Positions 1-12,340 of a stretch of 64,000 nucleotides of DNA are shown one piece after another. Positions within the stretch are counted from its first letter, which is position 1; the number at the start of each line of letters is the position of its first letter. Source of the stretch: Physella acuta (Eukaryota; Mollusca; Gastropoda; Physidae); NCBI RefSeq assembly GCF_028476545.1, contig NW_026731655.1:186001-250000 (forward strand), written 5' to 3'. The translations under genes were made by a program, and so were the position numbers. The notes below the pieces were generated by a model, which did no database searches, was not told where the DNA came from, and saw nothing but the letters and a program-made list of their open reading frames with translations.

Positions 1-510
1 ACGGTGTACACGTACTATTTCATTTAAAGCACACAATTAGATTCTTATTTTAAAACACAATTGCTAATTATAAATATAATATGTAAAATAAAACACTGTT
101 TAATAAATAATACTTAAAATATATTGCATTGTTTAAAAAACAGATTCGATTTGCATTAATTATTTATTTGTTTTAGTTGCTTTCCATTTAAATTTGCATT
201 GTTATCAAGGGAAACAACCAAAATGTTATGTTTTTGATAAAGCAAGAAAATAATAATACAATGTAAATAAAAATATTGTTTAATTAATATAGTCAACATA
301 TGTATTAATATTTATGTATAGTATATTTTATCTATAATTGAAAACTTTTGAATTTAAAAAAATGTTGTTTTTTTTACTTTAATTAGTATCAAAAAAGCCT
401 TAGCTCAAGGACTTGCAGATTTGCTTAAGTTTAAAACCTCCGCATGAAATAAAATTCCCATCTAGGCGTTTTATCCATTAATTTTGGATCCCTTGACATC
501 AAGGGACAAG
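1..510 (+). repeat. Family R, segment A (copy 1)
   Basis: This is the first of 18 copies of the A segment. The hairpin pair TTGCTTTCC...GGGAAACAA lies near 185-230. The end hairpin CCCTTGACATCAAGGG lies near 490-506. Sequence between them (the stretches around AAAACACTGTTTAATAAATA and AGCTCAAGGACTTGC) recurs in most other copies. No coding capacity is seen. Confidence 0.8.
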
Positions 511-1240
511 TTCAAATTATACAAGAAAGTATTGTGATTGTGCACACAATTTTAATGAAATTTTGACAGCTTGTGCCGTTTTACACCTCCCTACTTTAAA
601 GTATACGGACGATTTTCCGGTAAGTGGAGCAGATACTTTCTTCTTTTCCGGTTTATTAAAAACCTATATCTTGCGTACTGTTTAAGTTTGGTTGACGAAA
701 TTATGTATTACCGATTTCTGAAAAAACTTCACAATTTAATACTTTTTAGTATCATATAATGTATATCATAATCGCATAAAGATTAAACAAACGAGGGTTT
801 TGTCACAAAATTCTATATTTCTGTAGCCCGATTGCACTTTAAGTGCCATCAGAACCCTTATTGTTATTTAAAAATATGCGAGACAGTTTTAAAGAGATAA
901 CTTCCACTTTAGTTTTAAAGATTAAGGATGATCACTTTATTTTGTTTTACCAAAGAACCTGCTAAACCAGAATGGCCGACATGGCATTTAAAACTCATTA
1001 AAGTAAAGTGACCAATGAACAAGACATTGATATAGACATCACATTAAGTTGTGGGGACGTTAATCTTTTGCAACCGATGATGTCAACGGTAAAAAGGTGT
1101 AGAGCCCTGATGTCAAGGGTCAAAATAATAATACCGTAATACTGATAAAAAAAAATTCAAATAATGGAATTAAACGGGTAGGAGGGTCCGAGTGTACACT
1201 CTACCGGGCATATATTGTAAAGTAAAATAGTAATCAGTAC
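511..1240 (+). repeat. Family R, segments C to F (copy 1)
   Basis: The segment follows A directly because B is missing here. It contains the shared blocks CTACTTTAAAGTATACGG (C), AAAGAGATAACTTCCACTTT (D), GATATAGACATCACATTAAG (E) and ATGTCAAGGGTCAAAATAAT (F). The same blocks recur in the same order near 17.7-18.7, 30.1-30.8, 32.8-34.2 and 60.1-61.3 kb. Confidence 0.75.
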
Positions 1241-1554
1241 GGAGAAAATAAAATGGCATAAGAACTAGACTAAAATAAGGTGTGCAAACTAGTTTTCTCT
1301 GGACTGCTTAGTTTGCTGTGCTCAGTCCTTAGCTGCGGAGTCAAAAGTTCACATTGTAGACACCCATGGACAAAAATAGAAACGACCGTGGGAGAAGTGT
1401 CTATGTAATACTCATACTGACCTTTCATTCCAAAACTTTCCATGACATAAAATTGACCCTTGGCAATGAGGTGACGCTACCTTGAAATATCCGCCAGTCC
1501 GGTTGAGTGGGGGGGAAGTGTGTGTGTGGGGGAGTGGGGGGGGGGTGTTAAATA
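1241..1554. other. Unassigned spacer with a G/T-rich tract
   Basis: No gene or recognised element is seen. A G-rich simple tract with GT steps lies near 1507-1550. Confidence 0.5.
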
Positions 1555-1720
1555 ATTTGATCTTGTCCCTTGATTTCAAGGGATCCAAAATTTAAGTTTC
1601 GCTTATTCGGGAATCGACATGTAATGATCGGTAGTTTCATTTTTAAAATATTTAGCAGGTAATACAGGTAAAGTTTTCTAGACATTTTAAAGTACATTAT
1701 TTATTCAAATATCCAAAAAA
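1555..1720 (-). repeat. Family R, end of segment A, reverse orientation
   Basis: The end hairpin of A (CCCTTGATTTCAAGGGATCC) appears in reverse orientation. It is followed by sequence matching, reversed, the A copy near 35370-35480. Confidence 0.6.
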
Positions 1721-2105
1721 AAAAATGGACAAAATATTACATTATAACATATTATTAGCTATGTTTAAAGTAATAATTAAAACAATTATTATCGATTACA
1801 TTGTGCTATTACTTTGTCCTAATACAAAAATGTATGTTACTGGTTGCATCCCTTTGGCTATTAATACTAATAGTTTCGCTGTCTGTCTATGTATCTATCT
1901 GACAAGAACGCTCTAGAGAAAACACAAGGAAAATAAAAACATGCACAGTAATTCGAAAAACGAAGTATGACGTCGACACATTTAGCACAGAGTAGAAAAT
2001 AATCTCCAGCCGGAGAGTGCACACAGTAATATGACGTCATTGATTCTCGAGTAAACATTGAATTTAAAAAGCCAATAGTGTCTAATCTAAATGGTTTGCG
2101 TGAAG
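1721..2105. other. Unassigned stretch
   Basis: AT-rich sequence without a supported gene. Short open frames cover it on both strands but have no recognisable motif, and I do not support them as genes. Confidence 0.4.
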
Positions 2106-2930
2106 AGTTTCTTACAAACAATTCTTCGGGTAGGGGCGAAGCCCCACCCCCCGCGTAAGAACGTCTGAGCTCCCCCTCCCCAACTCAAGAGTTTCTTTCA
2201 TGCAATTTTTCGGATGGGGCTTCGCGTTTTTTACGTGTAGAGTTTCTCTTCTGGTAGGGGCAAAGCCCCACCCAGATTCTTCCTTTAGTTTGTATGATCT
2301 ACAAATGCGACCAGTGTTTCTTTCAGACTTTTTCCTCCCCGAAAAGGGGTGGGGATACTTGAAATTTTCGGGGGCGGGGGTAGAGTTTTCTGGGAGGGTG
2401 CGGACACTGGAAAAAGTATATAATTATATTTCGTTGAATGGGACGGTAGACATGTTTTTTAGGGGGGGGGGGGGGGTGGGGGCGGTGTGTGTGTGGGGGG
2501 GTGGGGTGGTTTTAATTTAGACTTTTTCCTCCCCGGAGAGGGGTGGGGGTACTTGAAATTTTCGGTGGCGGGGATAGAATTTTCGGGGAGGGGGTGACAC
2601 TGGAAAAAGTATATAATTATATTTCGTTGAATGGGACGGTAGACATGTTTTTTTTTGGGGGGGGGGGGGGGGGGGGGTAAGGGGCGGGGGGGTGGTCTGT
2701 GTATGGGGGGGGGTGTATGTGTTGGGGGGTGGGAGGTGGTGTGTGTGGGGGGTGGTGGTATGTGTGGGGGGTGGGGGTGGTGTGGGGGGTGGTGTGTGTG
2801 TGGGGGGAGGGTGGTTTTAGTTTAGACTTTTTCCTCCCCGGAGAGGGGTGGGGGTACTTGAAATTTGGGGTGGGGGTGGGGATGGGGGTGGTGTGGGGGG
2901 GGTTGGTTTTAGTTTAGAGAAAAGAGACAG
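2106..2930 (+). repeat. G-rich repeat X, three imperfect tandem copies
   Basis: A block starting near GACTTTTTCCTCCCCG and running through CTTGAAATTTTCGG, GACACTGGAAAAAGTATATA and a long G run recurs at about 2320, 2517 and 2822. G runs reach more than 20 bases near 2657-2677 and are followed by GGTGTGTGG-type simple sequence. Dispersed single copies of X lie near 18.13, 26.32, 28.28, 36.8 and 62.6 kb. The small frames reading through the G runs are low-complexity artefacts. Confidence 0.75.
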
Positions 2931-2934
2931 CACT

Positions 2935-5900
2935 ATCAACCTAGCGCCCGGTGTATCCTTCCTCAACGGGCCATTTTTCTCGTTATAAATATTTAAATGG
3001 GAAACAACTAACACAATAAAATATTCTTTGCATCTATTCCTCTAAGGGAAATGCCGTGATAAATTGTCCGTCAGTTAATTTTACGCCGCCATGAATCTAA
3101 AACGGAGAATTTAAAGTTTGTCATTGATGTGTCTTGCAGTTAGGGCACATTATTCCTCTATTGTACAGTTAAAAGATAGTCACATTGTCTTCTTGTTTGT
3201 TGATAACGATATAGATGAAGAATGGCGTCTCTGCAACTGAGTCCTTGTGTTACACGATAATGATGTAAGAAATTCTATCTATAGATTTTAAGACGTTTCG
3301 ATCTGTGACTGGCTCACAAAGTTCTGAGAGAGGAGCGCCCTCCAACAGCTCCGTGAGTATATTAAAGTACTTCTGCGAGTTGTTTTTTTTTTCAATTTAG
3401 TTTTTATTTGCTGATATAATTCACTTAGATATTTGGAGAACTTTTTGTAGTTATCAGTCATTCTGAGCCCGACAAAAACTGCTATGAGCAGTTTTTTGTC
3501 TTAATTTTTTTTTAACTTAATTATCTGTAACGCCATCTTGCCTTTGTCTATAACCCCAGCAGTTACCTCATTATTAATCAGCACGCTCTATCGCTTTATG
3601 TATTTTAGTTTAGCACCCAGATCGTTGGTCATCTGACATAGCGGCAAAACAAATGATTGGCTTGACCAACACGTGGCCACTTAAAGCACTGTCCAGTCAG
3701 CAAAGAAGGGACTAGCCACGTGATACACATAGTACAGGTGTATATTAAGGGGGGGGGGGGTGTATATTAAGTGGAAAGTAAAGCCTGTATCGCCTTTACT
3801 CTCTTCTTACTGGCTTTTACACGCGAGGTTGATGGCCGACGTCCCTACTCCCACGTGCTCTTTGCTTTTGTATTATTTACTTAGTTTTTTTTATTTACTG
3901 TAAAACTTAATCTCATAAAATGATTATCAATGTACCAAGTATTTATGAAAACAAATATATGCACATGTAGTATATGAATGTAACTTATATAATTTTACTA
4001 TAGGCCGTAAACTGCAAACATTGGGTTGACCCGAGTCATCGGACCTGTTTATTAATTTTACTTGCCGGCTTTAAACCCTTGCAAGACAAATGGTCATCAG
4101 ACTTGGCTAATAGCTTTGTTACTACTTGCCGTTACTAGCTACTGGAACATTAAAATACTTTGCTCTGTCCGTAACTTAGTTCACGTGACAGTTGAATGAG
4201 ATACTTACTGATTACTATTTTACTTTACAATATTCCCGGTAGAGAAGTGGCTCGGTCCCTCCAAACTGTTAAATTCCATTATTTTAATGATTTTTATCAG
4301 TATTACGGTATTATTTTTTTGAAACTTGACATCAGGGCTCATAACCTTTTTTTTTTCGTTGACGTCATCGTGTTCGATAGATTAGCGTCCCCATAATTAA
4401 GTGTGATGTCTATCAAAGTGTCTTGTTCATTGATCACTTTGTTTTGCTGAGTTTTAAATGTCGTGTTTCACGCAGTTGTCAATCATTTACCGCGTATAAA
4501 TGTTACTTCAACTGTTCTGTTACTAATGATGTCTGTATTAAATTGACCTTTATAGCTTGACATTTTTTAATTAACCCTTTATTTACGGAATTATGTTCTG
4601 AATGAGATTTTTACTTAAACAATGTGTTACTATATTGCTTTTGGCACATTTAAAGCATATATGGAAGGAAATTTCGTTTCATAAATTTTTAATGGCCCAA
4701 ACAGATATTGGTACTTATAAGTACCGTCAGTAAACTAGGACATTTTTTTTTCAAAATTTTTTTTTTTTACAAAACAGGAACAAACGATACAATTTATTAA
4801 CTAATAACATGGCAATCATTATAACAATCACTTTTTGTAATTTTCACACATAAATATAGCACAAAAGTATATTTTGAGTACGATGTTTACTGGATTTTCT
4901 ATCGGAACACATCTTAGACCTCAATCACAGCAAAAGTAGTCGACATGTCATGCTCCCTCAATCTTGTCTGTGGTCTTTCTGGTGTTGCAACGGTTGCCGG
5001 AATGAATATGCTTTTGCTGGAAGCTTCCAATAACTAGTACAATGAGCCGCATAAACAAACAAAAGCCTAGTCATTCAGCACACAACTACTAGAAATACTA
5101 ATAAAATCGTAGCCTACTATAATGTTATGACAAGTCTACACAAGTTCATTGCAGTAAATATAACTAACAAATTAAATCTTACAACCTGAACTAGGCTTTG
5201 GTATACAAATGAAGTATACTAAACCTTATAAAAGAGCCTGCAACTGATACCTTTATTCTTGTTATTTTTTTACTACTAGAAATGAACATGTAATTACAAA
5301 ATTTCTTAGGTAAACCATATGCAAACCTTCTTAAAAATGTGTAAATATCATTTTTTGAGTACATTTCGATAAGTAATTATCAAGACAATATTTATGTAAC
5401 TCCACCTAACAAATCTGCAATTTTCTAAAAACCCTAAAAAAAATGACCGTGTGCCCTGACGGTACTTACAAGTCCACTTGTAAACATCGATCTAATACAA
5501 AGCCAATTTGATTAAAATTGTATAACTAGAAGTTAAACGCGTTTGCCTGACTATTGAAGGTGCCAATAAAAAATATTTGGCGTTGAAAACTTGAAAAATA
5601 AGGTAAAACAAAAGGAAATCAGGAACGGGTGTGAGAAATGTACAGAAAAATTGTGAACTACCGATATAGCAAGACATTGAAAAAGCGCCACACCATTAAT
5701 TTTTTTAAAAACATTGATACCTCCGACTACCGGCGACTCGGGGGAGATAATACTATAAAATACATCAATAATTTTTAAAATTCGTATTTAATTTAATATA
5801 ATACAGGCACTTAATTAAAGTGGTACTTATAAGTACCGTCAGTAGATAAAGGGTTAAAGCTAAACATGGGATAAAAAAAAAAGGGGGAGTGTTCTTTAAG

Positions 5901-7330
5901 CTTTCTCGTATATTATTAAATAACAATAAGGGTTCGGTTGGCAAAACCCTCGTTTTTTATGCTTTATGCGAGTATCAAACACGATAATACAAGTTTCAAA
6001 TAGTTAAGGTTTTTTTTTTAAGAAATCCGAAATACAAAAGTATAATTTAGTCAACCAAACTTAAACGGTACGCAAGATATAGGCTTGTGATAAACCGGAA
6101 GTAAGCACCTGTTACACTTACTGGAAATCGTACCAAAGTTACCGAAAACAACATATTTGCTATAATACTTATATATGACATTTTGTCAATCTAACTGAAA
6201 CGGACAAGATTGCAAAACTGCATTTTTCGGGTTACGGATGGTTATAAAAAGTCCACATGTGTCCAAATCTCGATTTAGATTTTTTTTTCAAGATTGTAAC
6301 ATCCTTTATACTACGTCTACGTTAAAGTAGGGTGTGAAAAACGGTACAAACTGTCAACATTTTATAAACTGTGTGTGCACAATTACAATACTTTATCTAT
6401 ACTCTGTATACGAGAAGGTACAATGGTACTTGCATAACCACCCACCTAGTGGATTCTAAATTAAATGGAGAACTTAGTAGAGTACTAGAATACTTTACAT
6501 ACGAAGCAAACAAGGTTTACCGTTGAACCATGTAACAGAAAATTTGTGAATATGGCTTAAATAGTTCATGGTATTAAATTATGCTAATAAAATATTTGTT
6601 TGCAAACTTCGAGAGCAGCTACATGTCACTTAAAAACAACAACAGTTAATATTACACTTAGATCTAGATCTTATCCCTTGTTTTCAAGGGAGCCAAAATT
6701 AAATTTCATGAATAATTTTTCCCATTCCTGTATTGAAAATGTAGGTTTACCTAGTTAAACAATTTACCAAGTCTTTTAGCTAAAGCTTTTACACATTTAG
6801 GAGTCAAATAATTATTTTAAAAGTAAATCATTTTTAAGAGTAGACAAAATGTTTCCTAACCTTCTAAAAGTGGTTGTGTTTATGTTGAAGATTAGACAAT
6901 CGATTTGTTTTTGTTGTTTTACTTGTTTCCTTCTTTAGCTAAAAAAGAGATATTGAAGTTGTTTCCCTTGGTTTAACAACTTTCCAAATGGGAAGCAACC
7001 AAAACAAATAAAAAACTAATGTGAATCGATTCTATTTTTAACAAAACAATATATACTATATAATGTTAATATTCATTAAACACGGTTTTATTTCGCATGC
7101 TATATTTATAACTAACGAGTTTGTTTATTTACAAAATATGCCTCAAATCCCCGTACAATGTAGAGAACGAAGATCTTCTGTACTGGTAAGTGCGTTGCTT
7201 TTAAAATTACAAACTAATTTTGAGCATACATGTAGTATTACGCATACTACGTTTCTTTTGTTTGTAAGTCGATTCATGCACGAGAGATGAAAATCCATAT
7301 TCACCAATGTATTCACATTTCGATTTTTTT
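2935..7330 (-). repeat. Family R, near-complete reversed unit (A-B-C-D-E-F-G-H-A)
   Basis: Read on the minus strand, this holds A (7330-6660), B (6660-6430), C (6430-5900), D and E (split by the element at 4575-5853), F (4440-3880), G (3880-3540), H (3540-3000) and the start of another A near 2995. It is the best guide to segment order in the window. The distance between the two A cores is about 3.97 kb, or about 2.7 kb without the inserted element. G contains a reversed AAGATGGCG motif at 3531-3540. No open frame suggests a protein product. Confidence 0.75.
4575..5853. mobile_element. piggyBac-like non-autonomous element with TTAA duplication
   Basis: The element is flanked by TTAA on both sides (4571-4574 and 5854-5857). 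Its ends read CCCTTTATTTACGG at the left and, reversed at the right, CCCTTTATCTACTGACGG. Exact TTAA target duplication with CCCT-type ends is characteristic of the piggyBac superfamily. The palindrome GGTACTTATAAGTACC occurs inside both the left part (near 4710) and the right end (near 5822). No transposase frame is visible across the 1279 bp, so it is non-autonomous. It sits in family R between segments D and E; the other R copies have uninterrupted TTTAATTAAAAAA at this site. Confidence 0.75.
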
Positions 7331-7479
7331 TTCACTAAAGCTTCTTAAATATTAAAAACGAGCCGACCCGCGGCATAGCATACTCCGCTATTTAGATGCT
7401 TCATTTTCTACTTTTCAGTAATTCAACATTTTTGGAATTTGACCCCACTAATGCAGCGACTTTTTTCATTGATTCTACA

Positions 7480-7655
7480 ATGGACATTCCAGAACAATAC
7501 TATAGTAGCTTTACATACGAAACACGCAAGGTTGGCCGCTAAACCATGATTAAGAAAAAAAAAACATTTTATACGAGGCTAAAATTACGTATAGTATTCG
7601 ATTAATATTATACAATAGTCATTTGCAAAATCAAAGAGCAGCTACGGGTCGCCTA
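7480..7655 (-). repeat. Family R, segment B fragment, reversed
   Basis: The stretch from TAGTAGCTTTACATACGAA through GGTTGGCCGCTAAACCATG to GAGCAGCTACGGGTCG is the reverse of the B segment seen at 16600-16770 and 29040-29200. Confidence 0.55.
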
Positions 7656-7662
7656 AGCCAGG

Positions 7663-7810
7663 GGTCGGCAACCTTTTGAAGCGGAAGAGCCAAAAGTTAC
7701 AATTTTCAAAATTTCCCTGGTTTTAAAGAGCCACAAACATTTTTTTTTGTTTCAAATATTTTTTTTTATTAAGATTATTAGTATTTGTTCAAGGAGCTGG
7801 TCTAAGCTCA
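7663..7810 (+). mobile_element. hAT-type MITE, left end only
   Basis: It begins CAGGGGTCGGCAACC and continues through GAAGCGGAAGAGCCAAAAG and AAAGAGCCAC, as in the complete copies at 62203-62410 and 29231-30100. The right end is not present next to it. Transposase coding is absent. Confidence 0.65.
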
Positions 7811-8129
7811 ACGACTGAAAATAAAATCTTTGATCTAGTTCCTTGATTTCATATTTTTAAAATACTTTCAATTTCCATTTTAAAAATAATCACATCAAAA
7901 TTGTTAATGTAATATATACAAATAAAAAAAAAAGTTCAACAATGTTTTATACACTACGACTGGCAAATAGTGAGGAATTAATAATGATATAATAATAAAC
8001 ATCAACATCGTGATATGAACAATATGTCATACAAGGTTAGTGATACAAGAAATTTAAAGTATGATGGAGCTAGGGTGAATTTTTCTAGGTTTTTGTCCCT
8101 TTATGTGGACAGAAAGAGAGTCAGTATTT

Positions 8130-8251
<122 letters not shown>

Positions 8252-8389
8252 AATGGTCTATTATTTTTTTTTCTAAATGGAAAACAGGAGTATTTAAGAT
8301 AAGAAGTATTTTTTTTTTTTTTTTTTTTTCATTTTATCTTACACTATTTTCCCCTCCAGAGTGTTTGCTGTGTAGAGTAAACGATTATT

Positions 8390-8720
8390 TAAAACTGAAT
8401 GAGAGGGAGAGGGTAGGGATGATGTGTCAGTCAGTGAATTGTGACATTACTATGCTTATTTTTGTAACATTTGTGACTGTTGAGTAGAGATATTTGTATG
8501 GCAGTAGCATGTCTGGCTAACGGAAAGGCACGAATGAGGCATTAATCTAGCACTACTTCGCACCTCTCTTTTTACTAATCTGAATCTATCCTCGCATTAT
8601 TCCATACTTCCACTAGACAGCACCTTACCCTAAGACTATTCAACACCTCCCCTGGTATTAGACCGCATCTCCCCTAGCACTCGTTCCCGTCCTTGCATTA
8701 AAACACGCCACACAGATTGA
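8390..8720 (-). repeat. Degenerate 22-bp minisatellite arm, left inverted copy
   Basis: The part from about 8495 to 8710 is the reverse complement of 11745-11960, for example AGCACTACTTCGCACCT against AGGTGCGAAGTAGTGCT. It is made of diverged versions of the CTAGGGGAGGTG unit that forms the array at 14545-15036. The first 100 bases match, reversed, sequence near 47040-47110 and 13150-13210. Confidence 0.65.
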
Positions 8721-8729
8721 ACGGTGAAA

Positions 8730-9534
8730 TGTTTGATTAGACAACAAACTGGGTATTACTGTGACATGTGCGGTTAAAAATAGCGTGTAGAGTATATGGT
8801 TTGCAAGTTTCGTTCTCTCTCACTTAAAATTCAAAATAACATTAGCCAGGTAGAGATGAATTTTCAAACTATATTCATTGTTGTGAACGTGATACCCATG
8901 GATACGGTTTTTTAGATATCAAAAGTGCCCAAAATGCAACATTTTATTAAGATTAGAATCAAATTAGGTACCTGTATGCTTCGGTTGTTGTAAATACGCT
9001 TACGCCAATTATTACTGATTTGGATGCATTAAAACAAACTACGCTTCTTTTTAAAACTACACATTTAAGCAGGCTTTATTTTGTACTTTATGCTAGCCTA
9101 TGTTTTTACCGATTAAAAAAAACAACAACATATTATTTTTTAAAAAAGTACTAGCTTGCAAGTAAAAAACGAGAATTTGGTGACCTATTTACAAGTCCAA
9201 TTTCTGTCAAATGTGTGGCTAGATAGCGGGTAGGTTATTACTGTTGAATTTGTTTAAGCGTCAAAAAATACATGACTAAACGGTGCTTGTTATTTTTTTT
9301 TTCTTTTGAATTGAATAAAAGAGAGCCTCAACAATCTATGTCTGTCATGGACAATTTTGAAATGATAGATGAGCATGAGTATTACAGAGAGCCTTTTGCC
9401 ACTGCCGTTTCTATGTCTGCCCATGTGTGGCTACAATTTGAACTTTTGATTTCGCGGCTGAGAATGATGCACAGTAAACTAAGCAATCAAAACAAACCGA
9501 GTTTGCACACCTTATATAAGTCTAGTTCAGGGGT
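8730..9534. other. Unassigned AT-rich stretch
   Basis: No supported gene, repeat boundary or RNA. An open frame starting at 9272 runs into the hAT end at 9535 and its sequence resembles no family I know. Confidence 0.4.
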
Positions 9535-9650
9535 CGGCAACCTGCGGCTCGCGAGCCGCATGCGGCTCTTTGATGTCAAGATGCGTCTCTCTAGTTCCAT
9601 ACACACATATTAATAATTATATTATTTCATTTTCAAAACTCGTAAAAAAT
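9535..9650 (-). mobile_element. hAT-type MITE, right end in reverse orientation
   Basis: It begins CAGGGGTCGGCAACCTGCGG and continues GCGAGCCGCATGCGGCTC. This is the reverse of the right end of the complete copies at 62203-62410 and 29231-30100. The other end is not adjacent. Confidence 0.6.
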
Positions 9651-10245
9651 ATTATACTGTGAAAAAAAAACCTTTAACTTAAACAAGATAAAAACATTCA
9701 TCAGAGAACAGAGGGATTAGGTGAGTTAGAAAGTATACGTAGAGCTGACAGCCGGTTGGCAACAATTCCATGCTTGTTGTATAAAATAATTAAAACAATC
9801 ATTTTAGTTTATAATATATAATTACTTTTGATCTTATGGAAAAATCCCCTGGTTGTAATGAATGTTTGCCGAGTTACTGACAGTTACGGTTTGTAATTGG
9901 TACGTGGGTCAAGACATGAAGACAATGCATCATGACAATAAATTTGACTTAATTGGTCGCCTGATTAATTTTTCTATGAATTAATTAAAATGTTGACCAA
10001 ATAAGTAGGCAGCTATAAACACACGCGTTATCACGGCAAAAGCGCGTCATCACGTTCAATAGCCGCGACATGGTTTTTAGTCATGTAACTCTTTAGTAAA
10101 TAACAACATGTAAAGTACTAAAACAAATTCATAAAAAAACGTTTTAATAACAAGATTTTATGTAATAATAAACTAAAAAGTAGAAAAAAAATTTATACAC
10201 TACTATTAATAAATAACATTAAATGTAACGCATTTTTTGAAAAAA
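9651..10245. other. Unassigned stretch
   Basis: AT-rich sequence in which I recognise no gene or element. Confidence 0.4.
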
Positions 10246-10249
10246 ATTG

Positions 10250-10817
10250 ATTATGTATATTGAGTGTGTATATATTGATTAGTTTTTTCCCATTTACAAT
10301 ATCATAGTTACACAGGGGAAAAAACTAAAGTTCTATGTATTCCTAAACAAAGAAAATTATAACACTTTGTAAACAAAAATGATTGTTTTATTAAATATAC
10401 TCACCACAAGTGTTAATTTTGTAGTAGGGTATATTTTGTCTAATTATGACAATTCTTGGATTTTATACATTTTTGTTTTTACTCTACATTGTGTTGAAAA
10501 GCATTAGCTCAAAGACTTCTTGATTTGGTTAAGTAGATAAACCATCTTTAAACATTATTTTTACTTGTACTATTAATGGTAAATGTTTAGATCCCTGAAA
10601 ATTAAGGGACAAATGAAAATGAAAAAAAAAAAAGTTAAAAGCATAAATCATCTGTTCTGATGTTCAGGTGACATATATCTGCGCTCAAAGTTTGCAAATG
10701 AAGAATGTAATTAAACAAAAAAAATAATACAATGATTTGTTTTAGCCTTGTTTGTCTCTAATGTAAATTATGCTAGTACTCTCCTCGGTTCTTCATTCAA
10801 TGTAGAATCCACTAGGT
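10250..10817 (+). repeat. Family R, segments A (partial) and B
   Basis: A diverged middle hairpin (TTTTCCC...GGGGAAAAAA) lies near 10285-10325 and the end hairpin near 10592-10607. B follows with GTGACATATATCTGCGC, TTAGCCTTGTTTGTC and ACTCTCCTCGGTTCTTC. It ends at CCACTAGGT, where the next hAT element begins. Confidence 0.75.
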
Positions 10818-11099
<282 letters not shown>

Positions 11100-11740
11100 C
11101 TGATTGTCTTTTATTCATTACTACACCTTTCATCCGATCGCCATGAAAGTTTGTTGAGAATACTCCTGGGGAGGTATTTGCAAAAAAAGTCAAATTCGCA
11201 GGGGTGGCGCCTCGGGTTGGCACGATTCGGTTTATAAAATTAAAAGTTGATTGCGGATTGACACCGTTAATCCGATCACCATGTAACTCTGGAAAGTAGT
11301 TGAGAATAATCCCGAGAAGATTTCAGCGAAAAAAAAATTCTGATCGGCAGCGCCCTGGAGGGTGCGATTTTTGTCAATACATGGTTTGGCGCCTAAAGTT
11401 CCAGAGCGGGTATGTTAGCACTTGACACCCTTTAATCTGGAGACCTAAATAGCGGGTAAGGGGTAGTTCTATATTCAGCGGCAAAACTGCAACAGGCGCA
11501 GCAGTCGGAACCTCGTCGATTGCGCAACTCAAAGAGCCCCAGGCTCTCCTGCGAACACTATGGCGCCTACGTTCGTTTTAAAAAAAAGGTTATACAGTAA
11601 AGACATGATGAGGAGCGGAAGGGTGATTTCATGAAGGTAGTTGTCTATGTTTAGTAAGTTTAAAAACCGCAAAGCTTGCTAAACATGTAAGTAATACCCT
11701 GCTTGTTGTCTAATCAAACATTTTAACTTACAATCTGATA
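11100..11740. other. Unassigned stretch
   Basis: More balanced base composition than its surroundings. Two related blocks occur in tandem: ATCCGATCGCCATGAAAG near 11132 and AATCCGATCACCATGTAAC near 11270. Each is followed by GAGAATA(A/C)TCC and a GGCGC-containing segment about 60-70 bases on. It looks like a duplicated non-coding repeat of unknown class. Confidence 0.45.
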
Positions 11741-11744
11741 GGCG

Positions 11745-11960
11745 CCTTTTACTGCAAGGACGGGAACAAGTGCTAGGGAAGATGCGGTCTAATACCAGGG
11801 GAGTGGTTGAATAGTCTTAGGGGAAGGTGCTGTCTAGTTGAAGTGCGGAATTAGTGTGAGGGGAGACGCAGATTAGTAAAAAGCTAGGTGCGAAGTAGTG
11901 CTAGGTTAATCGCTCATTCATGCCTTTCCGTTGGCCAGACATTCTACTGCCATACAAAGA
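11745..11960 (+). repeat. Degenerate 22-bp minisatellite arm, right inverted copy
   Basis: This is the inverted partner of about 8495-8710. It starts with GGACGGGAACAAGTGCTAGG, runs through GTCTTAGGGGAAGGTGCTG, and ends with CCAGACATTCTACTGCCATAC. The unit CTAGGGGAGGTG of the 14.5-15.0 kb array is recognisable but diverged. Confidence 0.65.
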
Positions 11961-12340
11961 TCACTCCAAACAGCAACATAAAAAAGTACAATCTGTTACA
12001 AAGTGTTTAAAAAGTATAAGCGTGGCGACTATCCAGACAAAACAAACAAAGAACACGACAAGGATGAAGAAGTGGGTGTCCCAATAACAACCGATTTACA
12101 GAAACGGTAAAAGATATGAAAATTAGAGATACGTTTTGGATAGAAATGAAAAAAAAAAAATCTTATACATTGCTTTGTAAAAATCAAGGAAAAAAAAAAT
12201 CATTAAAAAGAATATTGGAACTCAAACAAAATTTTTCTTTTTGATTTCTTTTTTTTTTTAACTTAGACCTACATATTTAAATATTTATGAAGCTTAAGTA
12301 AATAACTAGCAGTGTGAATAAATTGGTGAATATGGATTTT
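11950..12340 (+). repeat. Duplicated block, partner of 45410-45800
   Basis: CACTCCAAACA(G/T)CAACATAA, AAAAGTATAAGCGTGGCGAC, GTGTCCCAATAACAAC and TTAGACCTACATATTTAAAT occur in the same order in both blocks. Both blocks continue straight into R segment A, so they probably form an upstream extension of A in one subfamily. Short lysine-rich frames are present, but stops interrupt them in both copies. Confidence 0.7.
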
